Shown here: positions 13,203 through 22,452 of the stretch, in pieces
Position numbering within the stretch: the first letter of the stretch is position 1
Layout of the letters: each line of letters starts with the position of its first letter
DNA from: a virus
DNA length: 44,661 bases
Virus record (IMG/VR): IMGVR_UViG_3300033145_001580
Span: 1-44,661 of that record
Reading direction: 5' to 3' (one strand)
Translations under genes and position numbers: made by a program
Notes under the pieces: model-generated
Told to the model about the DNA's origin: nothing
Databases searched by the model: none
Seen by the model: only the letters and a program-made list of their open reading frames with translations

Positions 13203-14352
13203 GCTCTGGACTGGAATCTCCACAATAGCTGCTTGTCTTAAGAGGAAGTGTTACCTCTCTTGGGGTTTTATAACATTCTACCCCAATATGTATATAGTCC
13301 TAGTAGGACCAAGTGGCTGTAGAAAAGGAACTGCTATGGGTCCTGGCTATAGTATGCTCCAGGACCTAGGAATCAAGATGGCAGCTGAGGCTATAACCCG
13401 TGAGGCATTGATAAGGGAACTGAAAACTAGTACCGAAAGCTCAATAGATACCCGCTTTGGTACAGCGAGCTTCCATGCCTCTTTGACAATATTTAGCCAA
13501 GAACTTACAGTCTTCCTTGGCTATAACAACCAGCAACTAATGGCAGATATGGCAGACTGGTATGACTGCCGTAAGACATGGACATACCGAACAAAGAACA
13601 TGGGCACAGATGAGATTATAAACCTTTGGGTAAACCTCTATGGAGCCACAACTCCTGAACTCCTACAGTCCGCGCTCCCACGAGATGCTATAGGAGGAGG
13701 CCTAACTAGTCGGATAATCTTCATCTATGCCAGTCAGAAGGCTAAGCGGGTAGCTGTACCCCTCCTAACCGATTACGAGAAGGAGCTAGGAGACAAACTT
13801 CGGCAGGACCTTGAGAGAATCCACATGATGGCTGGACAATTCAAACTATCCGCCGCCCTAATGGAACGCTGGGTAGAATGGTACAATGACCCTACTCAGA
13901 ATCGTGCCCCCTTCGACGACTACCGTTTCAATGGCTACTGTGAACGTAGACCGGGCCACATCCTCAAGCTCGCCATGATTTGCAACGCCGCTCGGAGTGA
14001 AGACATGGTTCTCGAAGTAAAAGACTTTGACCAAGCTCTCCACATCCTAGAAGAGTCCGAGATTCTAATGCCTAGAACTTTCAGTGGCGTAGGCAAGAGT
14101 AACACGGCTGACCTTGTCCATCGCCTTATAGCACTACTAACCTACAAAGAATCAATCTCCTACAAAGAATTGATGACACGTTTTTACCAAGACATGGACA
14201 GCCATACATTAGAAGAGGTCGTTGGTACACTCTCTACAATGGGCCTAGCCAAACTAGTAATCAAGGGTCGTGACCGGATACTTACTCGGACTCCAGCCCT
14301 TCTACAACAGTACGGCCAGGAGCCGAGTGGCACAGGTATGTTCACTAAATGA
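13123..14352 (+). CDS. DUF3987-type ATPase, putative replicative helicase
   Basis: 409 residues starting in the end of the polymerase gene (80-base overlap). The YIVLVGPSGCRKGTA segment is a Walker A (G62-T70) in the DUF3987 setting; STIAACLKRKCYLSWG and FSQELTVFL also fit that family. The last ~80 residues (SYKELMTRFYQD, LEEVVGTLSTMGLAKLV) look like a winged helix. DUF3987 proteins often carry or accompany a primase domain and act as replication helicases; here no primase domain is fused. The gene position right after the polymerase supports a replication role. The stop codon lies in palindrome 14335-14359. Confidence 0.75.
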   Translation: MSGRILDNWLNSFMEYTDNSEPPSLYRLWTGISTIAACLKRKCYLSWGFITFYPNMYIVLVGPSGCRKGTAMGPGYSMLQDLGIKMAAEAITREALIRELKTSTESSIDTRFGTASFHASLTIFSQELTVFLGYNNQQLMADMADWYDCRKTWTYRTKNMGTDEIINLWVNLYGATTPELLQSALPRDAIGGGLTSRIIFIYASQKAKRVAVPLLTDYEKELGDKLRQDLERIHMMAGQFKLSAALMERWVEWYNDPTQNRAPFDDYRFNGYCERRPGHILKLAMICNAARSEDMVLEVKDFDQALHILEESEILMPRTFSGVGKSNTADLVHRLIALLTYKESISYKELMTRFYQDMDSHTLEEVVGTLSTMGLAKLVIKGRDRILTRTPALLQQYGQEPSGTGMFTK

Positions 14353-14359
14353 ACATAGC
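14335..14359. repeat. 25-bp palindrome site
   Basis: Left arm GGTATGTTCA, spacer CTAAA, right arm TGAACATAGC. It overlaps the last codons and stop of the ATPase gene; 15 bases separate it from the next site at 14375. Confidence 0.85.
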
Positions 14360-14374
14360 TGTAGAAATTACTTT

Positions 14375-14399
14375 GGTCTGTTCAGATAATGAACATACC
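14375..14399. repeat. 25-bp palindrome site
   Basis: Left arm GGTCTGTTCA, spacer GATAA, right arm TGAACATACC. Centre to centre 40 bp from the site at 14335, about four helical turns, so two bound dimers could lie on the same DNA face. It sits 24 bases before ATG 14424. Confidence 0.92.
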
Positions 14400-14423
14400 T
14401 AACTAGATAAAAGGAGAAAAGAG

Positions 14424-14801
14424 ATGGCTACAAAAGCAGAACTGGAACAAGAGGTGGTTAGGCTGAGGAGGAAGATTCAGGAGGGTGAACTTGAGGAGGA
14501 CTTAGAGTCCTTCAAATTTCTTATTACCTTTTTCCACCTCCAATTTTGCACCCTTGTACATGATGAGGAGTGTTCTTACTATCTGGAGGAGTCTATGGAG
14601 AATACGTGGGCGCAGCCTGAGCACCTGAAGTGGACAGGGGTAGTGATAAAGCTCCTTGAGGCTTGTCAGTTGGATGTAGAAAATGAAGAGGACAGAGAAC
14701 ATATTGGCAAGACCTGCCAATTATACAAGAGGTTTGCGTCCAGCACCCTGAAGCAACAGATGCTACTCCAATGGATGCTGGACCCTAATCTAGAAGTTTG
14801 A
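14424..14801 (+). CDS. Hypothetical acidic protein
   Basis: 125 residues, ATG 14424 after AAAAGGAGAAAAGAG. Almost wholly helical and acidic: an N-terminal coiled-coil-like part (ELEQEVVRLRRKIQEGELEEDLESF), a middle with several Cys, and a Leu-rich end. It follows a double palindrome, so it is the last early gene and perhaps separately controlled. Its last 12 bases overlap, tail to tail, the end of the late block. No family recognised. Confidence 0.55.
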   Translation: MATKAELEQEVVRLRRKIQEGELEEDLESFKFLITFFHLQFCTLVHDEECSYYLEESMENTWAQPEHLKWTGVVIKLLEACQLDVENEEDREHIGKTCQLYKRFASSTLKQQMLLQWMLDPNLEV

Positions 14802-17800
14802 GCCTGCGGGCTGACCTTCAAATTCGGTCCACCTTTCAAGGACTTCTCCACGCTTAGCCAGCTCGGTCTTTATAAACTCACGGGTTAAAGGGTCGAGTTG
14901 GCGCATCTTCCAGTTACGCCGTAGGGTTGTATACGTGATGCCTAGTTCTGCCATTTCAGCCACCGTCTCATCATCAAGCTCTTGGCCCTTACTCAGCTGG
15001 TCTACTACAATATCTGCCAGCTTACTCTTGTTGGCATTCCTAACTTGCCTCTCTTGGCGAAGTCTGCGTTGGGAGCCTCGGACTAGGGATTGTTCTAGGC
15101 TGCCTGCTCCTGAGACACCCTTCATAACCATGGCTAGCTGGTCGAAGGCTCCTTCCCCGATGTGGAACATCCTCTGCCCACGCTCATTCTTGACCCAGCC
15201 ATCCTTATCCACCATCTGCTCGAACATCATATTCCAGTGGCGCAAGATAGGAACGGTGCCTGAGGCCCACTCTACAAGTTCTGTAGGTGCTGTTGTCCAA
15301 GGACTCATGAAGGGTTTTTCCATACCAAAACCTTCACCCTTCATCAGCGGAGTTATAACATCTTTTCTCAGCCTCATTATGTCACTGAGGAAAGGTCCCA
15401 TCCAATCCTCAAGCCTAGTTGGGAATTGGAATACAGCAGGAGCAGTTACATCCACGCCGAGGTAACCTCCAACTCCTCGGGAGAGTCTAGGAGCCTCAGT
15501 ATCTAGCCACTCATCTATCTCCCGCCAGGCTGACTCTGGTACAGCTAGGGATAGGATAGGTAGTGACCGAATAACATACATGAAGCCACGAGGCCCACCC
15601 AGAACCGTCTGCATGGCCATATACTTGGCTATCTCGGCTCCTCGAAGGCTGCTGATAAACTCAATCTCCTTAATAAGATAAGGCTTGAACTGTCCTATAA
15701 GTCTACCTGTCGGCCCACGCATCCAGGTGGGCAGGGCTGCTGTGTTATAGGTAAACTCTTGGAACCAAACTCCACGTATTGCTGATTCTCTGGCTGCCTC
15801 CTCTGTGGCTCCTTTGCTCTTGGCCAGCAGGTAGTTAGTGGCTGCACTTAGTTCCCGGAGAGGACCCTCAGGTGCCTGAAAGAATCCCATAGGATGAGCT
15901 ATGTCCTTAAGGTAACCAGATATACCTCCAGCAGCCTTCCTTCTTCGACCTATCTTAGTGGCAAACTGGATTTCACCTGCTCCAGTCATATATTCTACTA
16001 TGTCCACTCCAAGGTTGGGCTTAATCTCACGGATAAAAGCCTTACCCTCTGGGGTCTTCAAGAATGCCTGGCCATCTCTGATAGCCTGGGCACTAGTCTT
16101 AATCCAGATATGGCTAAGCCCTGAGGCATAGTTAATTGCTCCAGCTATAGGCCGATAAGCAAACTTGGTCCAAGCCTCAGCCGTCTTAGCCTTGGCTATA
16201 GCTCTAGAATAGCCCTGCTTCTTGAAGGAGACTCGGCCACCTGACTTCTGTTCTACCACGCCAAGCATCCAATCTACCAACTTATCTCCAGCCGTGTAGC
16301 GTCCCTTGGTATCCTCAATGAGCCTAGTCAGGGCTGCCTTAGCATTAGGAGGTAGATTAGGCAGAATCTTCCTAGCTTCTAGGATAGCCGGGTCCAGGTG
16401 CATCTTGGACTCCATGATTCGAGCGTAGGCTAGGGACAGATTAAAAATGTCCCGTTCTCCCTCTAGTCTCCCCTTCCGTTTCTCAGCAAAGGCACTGAAC
16501 TTGAGTGTTGGGGTAACTGTCGGTCCCTTTCTTCCACGGAGAGCCTCCTTTGAAAACTCCTTATCAAGGGCCTTCATATAACTACGGAGTTCCCTCTCCA
16601 TCTCCTCATTGACTGCGTGGAACTCTCCTTTGCGGAGCTCCATTAGGCTCTCATGAGGATGCTTAACATCCAGGACTACATTCTTGACCTCAGGATTCTT
16701 AAGGGCAAACTCACGCCACTTCTCCCGTGCATGTTTAGGTGAGAGTACATAGCCTATCAGCCTGCCCTCCTCTGTAAGTAGCCTCATCGAGCCACGCTCA
16801 ACCCTGGTCACATACTGGTCAAGGCCCCAACTATCTATATCCTTATACTCCTTAGCTATGGATTCGAGAACCTTAGTATCCAGATTAAAACGAGCCGCTA
16901 CCTCTTTTGGTGTAGCTCCAGCTAGCATACTATCCAGGGCTTGATACTGGTTACTGCTGAGCTCCTGCCTATAGATACCCTTCAAGTAGACCTTAAACTT
17001 ATCCCGCATATGGTCAAACCAACTCCGCATCTTAGCCGCTGCTTCAGCTTCAGCAGGATTCCTCGCCGACAACTTGCCTTCCATAACTCCTCGTATTCGA
17101 AGTTGGTCCTCCTTAGAAAGGGTATCTGAGATAGCCCTAATGGAGGTAGCATGTTCCTGTGTTGCATAGCGGGCCCGCATTTGGCCACGAGTTAGGGCTG
17201 TAACAGGTTCTAGGAGCCCAGGAATCTTCTTAGCCCAGAACATGGGACTCCAGACGTAGTCTATCATCGGGACAATGTCCTTCTCCACATTCATCAGGAG
17301 TACCTGGGTTCCACCCTCACCTTGGACAGAATCTAGTAGCTGTGTACTGGGATTTTTAACTGCTCCAGCATTCCAGAGTTTCTGAATGGCTGACTTGTAT
17401 ACACGGCCTAGGGTAGTCTTAGGCTGAGTTGCTTCAAACTCCTTCAGCTGTTCTGTATAAAGGTTCCAGGCCTCAACTACCTCGGCCTTACTTTCTACAG
17501 CTATACCTTGCTCCTTTGCCCACTGGGTAAACTCCTCATTGTAGTGCTTAGGCAGGCGGATAACTTTCTCCTTGGTCTCCTTTGGGCCACTAAAGACGGT
17601 GGTATCAGGTTCACCCTTAGGCCTACCACTCCTACTAAAAACCTCATCCAGATACCTCACCTCCCCCGCTGCATTTACATATTCAGTAGGGTCCTCAAAG
17701 TCGAGCTCCTCCTTCCCAAACTCCCTTTCTATAAAATCCTCCCCTAAGATATCCTCCGTAGTTTCCTCCTTCGGCTCCTCCTTTTCAACAACCCTCTTTT

Positions 17801-20147
17801 TTCTCCTACTAACAGGCTTCTTTCTTTCCAGCCTATCCCTCAGCCCAACCTTAATAACTGCTCGCCTCTCTATCCCTGCGAGCTCCTCTGGCCCAAGTAC
17901 AATACGGGCTAGGTCACTAATAGTATCTACAATACTTCCTATTCCCTTCTCATCCTTCTCCAACATCTGTCCCAGCTCTTCGCTCAGAGCCTGTCCTAGC
18001 TCCTCCTCCTCCTCACCCTTCTTAACAGCCCTACCCTCCTTAGCTGCCTTAGCCTTGGACTTCTCCTCAGCCTCGGCCCGCCTTTTCCTTAGGTCCTCCT
18101 GAATCAGGAGCTCCCTCTGCTCCACCGCCACCCTCTGCTCCTCAGTCAGCTCACGGCTCTGTAACTCCTTCCTCTTAGCCTCAAGCTCCTTAAGTAAGGT
18201 AGCCTTCTCCTCAAGGGTCATCTTATCTTGTGTCTTCAAAGAGTACCCATGCTTCTGCAACTCCCTACTCAAAGGGGCATTCTCCTCAAGCCACTTAGGC
18301 TCATCCAACTCCGTCTTACTCTCCTTCTTAGCCTTAGCAAGCCTCTGAGTCAAGGTCGGAGCCTTCTTAACTCTCTCCTTAGCAATCCTTTCCTTCAAAT
18401 GAGGCTCAAAGAACTTCACTAGGTCCTTATCCACCAAATCCTTCTTGAAATACCTCATCAGGATCCGCTCAACAACATCAATCACCTTAGCTACCAGAGG
18501 TTTATGAAGAGAATCTGGAATCCTATGCGAGTACAAATATTGCTGCCACTGCTCAGCAAAGAACTCCGAGAAGTTGTCAGCCCCATTAGTAGTCTTATCC
18601 GGAATCATCTCCTTCATCTTATATCCAGCATCTACTTTATCCATCATGGTCTGTAGATATGAGAGCCGCTCTTTACCTGAGAGAAGGTGATAAAAGGCGT
18701 AGTGTCCTATCTCATGACCGGAGACCATGATAGTACGCAGGGAGACTAAGTTACGGGCAAAGTCATAAACGCCCCTCTTAGACTCTCCCACCTCTAAAGG
18801 TGCAAACTGGAAACCAGGCTCCTTCTTCAGCTCACCTATAGCAGCCCTAAGTGCCTGCTCCTGCTTCTTGTCCAGCTTAAGCTCCCTGACTAGATTCTGG
18901 ATAGAGGGCTCCATATCAGCCTTAGGAATCTTATAGGAATTCTTCTTAGCCATCCGCTCGGCAAACTCAACTAGGCTCAAATATTGGGCTCGACCTTCAG
19001 GAGTATAATTCTCCTGGTATACCCTAGCCCTTAGGGATAGGTAGTCATAGGCATCCAGAACAGTATCAGGTGTAAGACCTGTACTATGCTTAGTCAACAC
19101 CGCTTGACTCTCCTTATCCAACTCCCCAAACTTCACTGGTCTGTTCAGAGATTGAACATACCTGCGCTGCTCTGCGATAGTAGGTTCTGTAGTAGGCCTA
19201 GGTCTACCTAAAATCTCCTCTGCCCTAGCTGCATCCCGCTGTTCGAGCTCCTGTTCTACCTGTGTAGTCTCCTCACTAATCCGTTTAGAGACCTCACCCT
19301 TAGCTGTCCTATATTGTTGGTCCAGATAATCAAGATGGTCCCGAAGCTCAGCATCTCCAAGACCTTTGAACTCCAGCTTGTCAGGTAGAATAAGCTCCTG
19401 GTATCCTATCTCATCCCACTGCCTCATGGCCTCATCTATGCCAGGTTCTACTTGTCTCCTAGCTTCAGCCTCAGCCCGGATAAGTTCCTGGGCATTCTTA
19501 TCCAGTGGGCGGTCCTTAAGCCTTCTAGCTAACCCACCTCCAAGTTTCCCAAGAATCTTAAAGGCTGGGTGCAGAACACCTACTGAGGTAGCAAAACCTA
19601 TTGCTTCTTCAGCCCCATGTTTTGCCCTCTCTATAGCGGTGCTCTCAGGAGGCGCACCCAGCGTACCTACCAGAGCACCTGCTCCACCCGCTCTAGTTGC
19701 TGCCTTAAGTGAACTAGGAAGGATACCTTCTCCCTTTACCGCAGTCAGGGCCTTAGCTACACTAGCCAGCTTCGGCACTGCTCTAAGACCACCCATCACT
19801 GCACCCTCACCTGCGGCATAAAGTGGAAGCTGTGGAGCAAACTCTAGTAAACCTGTTCCTAGCTTCCCATACCAAGTCTGAGCAGGAAAGGCCTCTAGTC
19901 TCTGCACCTGTGGAGTCTTGTAGAGGGCCTCGGCAGCCTTTGACATATCAGAAGTTTGGACACCCAAGAAATCTCCTATATTAGCTGTGGTTTCCAGTAG
20001 ACCCCCATAGCCACGGGTAAGAATTCCTCCTGTACGTTGGGCAAAAGAAGGCTCGTCTTTCCTAGCTTTCAGAAAACTAACCTGCTCCTCATGGCTCAGC
20101 CCATCAGGCATATCCACTATACGACCATCTGGCATACTAACTTGCAT
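14790..20147 (-). CDS. Giant internal virion/ejection protein with zinc-peptidase motif
   Basis: 1785 residues, last gene of the late block, ATG four bases after the previous stop (GAGGTAACATT). N-terminal ~200 residues are Ala/Gly-rich with hydrophobic patches. A HEIGH motif (H478, E479, H482) in a hydrophobic helix is a zinc metallopeptidase signature. Residues about 600-770 are Lys/Glu-rich coiled coil. The C-terminal half is long and helical, with no clear transglycosylase motif. Position and size match the large core/ejection proteins of short-tailed phages that enter the cell with the DNA; the peptidase may clear the envelope or process other proteins. It contains palindrome 19138-19162 (RYVQSLNRP). 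Confidence 0.7.
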   Translation of the reverse strand: MQVSMPDGRIVDMPDGLSHEEQVSFLKARKDEPSFAQRTGGILTRGYGGLLETTANIGDFLGVQTSDMSKAAEALYKTPQVQRLEAFPAQTWYGKLGTGLLEFAPQLPLYAAGEGAVMGGLRAVPKLASVAKALTAVKGEGILPSSLKAATRAGGAGALVGTLGAPPESTAIERAKHGAEEAIGFATSVGVLHPAFKILGKLGGGLARRLKDRPLDKNAQELIRAEAEARRQVEPGIDEAMRQWDEIGYQELILPDKLEFKGLGDAELRDHLDYLDQQYRTAKGEVSKRISEETTQVEQELEQRDAARAEEILGRPRPTTEPTIAEQRRYVQSLNRPVKFGELDKESQAVLTKHSTGLTPDTVLDAYDYLSLRARVYQENYTPEGRAQYLSLVEFAERMAKKNSYKIPKADMEPSIQNLVRELKLDKKQEQALRAAIGELKKEPGFQFAPLEVGESKRGVYDFARNLVSLRTIMVSGHEIGHYAFYHLLSGKERLSYLQTMMDKVDAGYKMKEMIPDKTTNGADNFSEFFAEQWQQYLYSHRIPDSLHKPLVAKVIDVVERILMRYFKKDLVDKDLVKFFEPHLKERIAKERVKKAPTLTQRLAKAKKESKTELDEPKWLEENAPLSRELQKHGYSLKTQDKMTLEEKATLLKELEAKRKELQSRELTEEQRVAVEQRELLIQEDLRKRRAEAEEKSKAKAAKEGRAVKKGEEEEELGQALSEELGQMLEKDEKGIGSIVDTISDLARIVLGPEELAGIERRAVIKVGLRDRLERKKPVSRRKKRVVEKEEPKEETTEDILGEDFIEREFGKEELDFEDPTEYVNAAGEVRYLDEVFSRSGRPKGEPDTTVFSGPKETKEKVIRLPKHYNEEFTQWAKEQGIAVESKAEVVEAWNLYTEQLKEFEATQPKTTLGRVYKSAIQKLWNAGAVKNPSTQLLDSVQGEGGTQVLLMNVEKDIVPMIDYVWSPMFWAKKIPGLLEPVTALTRGQMRARYATQEHATSIRAISDTLSKEDQLRIRGVMEGKLSARNPAEAEAAAKMRSWFDHMRDKFKVYLKGIYRQELSSNQYQALDSMLAGATPKEVAARFNLDTKVLESIAKEYKDIDSWGLDQYVTRVERGSMRLLTEEGRLIGYVLSPKHAREKWREFALKNPEVKNVVLDVKHPHESLMELRKGEFHAVNEEMERELRSYMKALDKEFSKEALRGRKGPTVTPTLKFSAFAEKRKGRLEGERDIFNLSLAYARIMESKMHLDPAILEARKILPNLPPNAKAALTRLIEDTKGRYTAGDKLVDWMLGVVEQKSGGRVSFKKQGYSRAIAKAKTAEAWTKFAYRPIAGAINYASGLSHIWIKTSAQAIRDGQAFLKTPEGKAFIREIKPNLGVDIVEYMTGAGEIQFATKIGRRRKAAGGISGYLKDIAHPMGFFQAPEGPLRELSAATNYLLAKSKGATEEAARESAIRGVWFQEFTYNTAALPTWMRGPTGRLIGQFKPYLIKEIEFISSLRGAEIAKYMAMQTVLGGPRGFMYVIRSLPILSLAVPESAWREIDEWLDTEAPRLSRGVGGYLGVDVTAPAVFQFPTRLEDWMGPFLSDIMRLRKDVITPLMKGEGFGMEKPFMSPWTTAPTELVEWASGTVPILRHWNMMFEQMVDKDGWVKNERGQRMFHIGEGAFDQLAMVMKGVSGAGSLEQSLVRGSQRRLRQERQVRNANKSKLADIVVDQLSKGQELDDETVAEMAELGITYTTLRRNWKMRQLDPLTREFIKTELAKRGEVLERWTEFEGQPAGSNF
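19138..19162. repeat. 25-bp palindrome site inside the giant protein gene
   Basis: Left arm GGTCTGTTCA, spacer GAGAT, right arm TGAACATACC. On the coding (minus) strand it reads RYVQSLNRP. Confidence 0.92.
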
Positions 20148-20151
20148 AATG

Positions 20152-20964
20152 TTACCTCGTCAAAACCTGCATTAAAGCACTACCAATATCAAGATTCAAC
20201 CTAGCATTTGGGTCCCTGCCCTGTCGAAGAGCCTGCTCTCTAGCCAACCTTGCATTTGCCTCAGACCAGGTCTCTGGCTCCTCATCCTTGACAATATCTC
20301 CATATGGAGTGGGCTTTACAACTGCCTCTGAAAGCTCAGGAAATCCAAGCACATCCCTCAGCCCGATAATCATAGCATCAGCCTCGGCTGACCTAGGTTT
20401 GGACCCACCTAATCCTGCAGTCGTCCGTTCACTAGGAGTCTTAGCAGCCCAGTCCTTAGCTGAGACGTTGCCAGAACTCATAAGCCTGGCTAACTCATCC
20501 AACTGGTTCCTCTTCTCCAAAGCTAAAGTAGCCCGCCCCTGAGATTCATAGGTGAGAACATCCCCCATAAACTTCTGCATGGTCTCCGAAGACCCAAAGA
20601 TATCTAGGGCCTGACCCATATCTTTGATACTAGCCGGGAGAAATTTCTTCAGCCCAGCAGGAACCTGATATCCAGTCAACTCTGTCCTGGTCTTAGTCTT
20701 CAAATCCTCTACTGCCTGCCTTGTAGCCTCATCCCTCTCAAGGGCTCCAGCTGCTGCAATCCTAGATGGCTCCCCAGCCTTGGTCAAGGCCGCCGCCTCT
20801 CCTTCAGGACTCCTCTTATACCTCGAAGCCTCAGCTTCCTCAGCCATCCTCTTAGCAGCCTCGCCATAATAACCAGACTTAGCCAGGCTCTCTCTTCGCT
20901 CCGTCTCTGCTTTACCCATTGCCAACTGCTGCTCCGGACTTAGCCCCAGTGAAGTCATCTCCAT
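20152..20964 (-). CDS. Putative internal virion protein
   Basis: 270 residues from ATG 20964 (a GTG directly before it is possible). Only a weak ribosome site is visible. It is helical and Ala/Glu/Lys-rich in the N-terminal half (KSGYYGEAAKRMAEEAEASRYK), with a Pro/Gly C-terminus. No motif recognised. Placed between a glycine-rich membrane-active protein and the giant ejection protein, it is likely a core/ejection component. Confidence 0.55.
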   Translation of the reverse strand: MEMTSLGLSPEQQLAMGKAETERRESLAKSGYYGEAAKRMAEEAEASRYKRSPEGEAAALTKAGEPSRIAAAGALERDEATRQAVEDLKTKTRTELTGYQVPAGLKKFLPASIKDMGQALDIFGSSETMQKFMGDVLTYESQGRATLALEKRNQLDELARLMSSGNVSAKDWAAKTPSERTTAGLGGSKPRSAEADAMIIGLRDVLGFPELSEAVVKPTPYGDIVKDEEPETWSEANARLAREQALRQGRDPNARLNLDIGSALMQVLTR

Positions 20965-20984
20965 CACGTTGCCACCACCAGGGC

Positions 20985-21392
20985 TTACCGAAAATCCGTG
21001 TTCTGTCCTCCCAGAATAGCAGCCAAGACTTTGTTCAAGTTCGTATCCTGCCTCCCCATCAACTCATCCTGTCTTAGCCCAGCCATTCCACCAGTAGCCA
21101 TTCTCTGGGCTAACTGTCCAAGAGGGTGGTCTCCAGCCATAGTACCAAGCACATTGGCAATATTGTAACCTGTAGCCTTACCCTCTGGTGAGCTCATATA
21201 GCCCTTGAATCGGTCCCACATCCCAGGAGCAGGGGCTCCAGGAAGGGTACTTGGGTCTAGACCAGTATTCACTCCCGGCAAGGGCATCTTAATATTTGCC
21301 ATTGCATCTGAGGCACCTTGAGGACTAGTAATAGTTGTTGCAAATCCTCGGTCACCTAACAAACTACCTAAACTACTCATATCAAAAGCCAT
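20985..21392 (-). CDS. Putative virion protein
   Basis: 135 residues; start preceded by GGAGGTAGGAGAA. Gly/Ala/Met-rich and low complexity, with a helical C-terminus (LRQDELMGRQDTNLNKVLAAILGG). Phage core and ejection modules often contain such short Gly/Ala-rich proteins. No catalytic motif. Function assigned only from position in the block. Confidence 0.5.
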   Translation of the reverse strand: MAFDMSSLGSLLGDRGFATTITSPQGASDAMANIKMPLPGVNTGLDPSTLPGAPAPGMWDRFKGYMSSPEGKATGYNIANVLGTMAGDHPLGQLAQRMATGGMAGLRQDELMGRQDTNLNKVLAAILGGQNTDFR

Positions 21393-21422
21393 TTCTCCTA
21401 CCTCCTATCCTTATTATAAGAC

Positions 21423-22451
21423 CTACATCAGGAATCCACCTATTCCACCTACAACGGCCCCAATAGCTGTTCCTATCCCTGGACTAATAGCACTTCCTAT
21501 CATCGCCCCAGAGGCTGCTCCACCCAATGCCCCACTCAAGGCACTTGACTTACCCATTTCTTCTCCACCTGGAACATATGTGCCACCTCCAATAGCAGCA
21601 AGAGCATTTCCAGCATAGCTGAACACCTCCAGGTCCCACTTACCATCCTTCCCATCTATATCCAAATCATCCTTCGCCTGCTGGGCCTTGGCAATAACCT
21701 TGATTCGATTACCTTCAGTAGTCAAAGAGGCCACACTCTTCTCCCCCTCCACACGAGCCATCTGTAGCCCACCCATCTTACTCACAGCCGTGTCGATAAG
21801 CCTAGCCCGCTCACTGTGTGCCTTAAAGTTCATATCTGCCTGGTACATAGCCACATCCCTATCTGCCATCCCCTCAATATGACTCTGGCCTATCACAAAG
21901 GCACTTGTCAGAACTCCATTTATATCCCTCATACCACCCTTAAATCTAGGCAAGACCTCATTCTCAATCCTATCATCCAGATTATCCGAAAATGCTGAAA
22001 CAGCAGCCGTGATATAAGAAGCCGGCAGGACTGTAGCATCTATCTTAGCCACTGCCACATCTACCATATTCTCCCAATCCGTCTCATAATTTAGGGCATC
22101 TACTACTGTATCAAAGGCACATACTGCTGTTAACAAGGCTGCAACAGGAACATCTGGGTCGTAGGCAGCGGCTCCAGAGTATGGACTACTCCCATAAGCC
22201 GCATTAAGGGCATCAAAGAGGGAGTTAGTTGGGACATCCCCAGCAATAGTAAAACCCTGGTCATCCCCTGCCATTATCAATCCATGTAGACCTTTCATAT
22301 AAGGAGGATAATCAACCTTACCACTAGCCCCACCTCCACCACTCCCACCACCCTTAGCACAAGTCGTTGGTCTGTTCAGATAATGAACATACCTGTGAGT
22401 AGGACTATAGGGGTCATACCTCTCAAAAGGCTCCGCTCCATGTATCCACAT
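21423..22451 (-). CDS. Glycine-zipper internal virion protein
   Basis: 342 residues; start follows GGAGGTGTAAG. After a Gly-rich stretch (GGGSGGGGASG, about 35-45) comes a helical middle, and the C-terminus is a glycine-zipper hydrophobic segment (GAASGAMIGSAISPGIGTAIGAVVGG) able to insert in membranes. This pattern is typical of short-tailed phage ejection proteins that form a channel in the inner membrane. Palindrome 22369-22393 is inside the gene and encodes RYVHYLNRP near residue 20. Confidence 0.65.
   Translation of the reverse strand: MWIHGAEPFERYDPYSPTHRYVHYLNRPTTCAKGGGSGGGGASGKVDYPPYMKGLHGLIMAGDDQGFTIAGDVPTNSLFDALNAAYGSSPYSGAAAYDPDVPVAALLTAVCAFDTVVDALNYETDWENMVDVAVAKIDATVLPASYITAAVSAFSDNLDDRIENEVLPRFKGGMRDINGVLTSAFVIGQSHIEGMADRDVAMYQADMNFKAHSERARLIDTAVSKMGGLQMARVEGEKSVASLTTEGNRIKVIAKAQQAKDDLDIDGKDGKWDLEVFSYAGNALAAIGGGTYVPGGEEMGKSSALSGALGGAASGAMIGSAISPGIGTAIGAVVGGIGGFLM
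22369..22393. repeat. 25-bp palindrome site inside the glycine-zipper gene
   Basis: Left arm GGTCTGTTCA, spacer GATAA, right arm TGAACATACC. Read on the coding strand as RYVHYLNRP. Confidence 0.92.
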
Positions 22452-22452
22452 C

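Noticed and set aside
17508-18102. Plus-strand open frames opposite the giant gene
   Set aside because: Ser/Leu/Pro-rich shadow frames caused by Lys/Glu-rich coding on the other strand.
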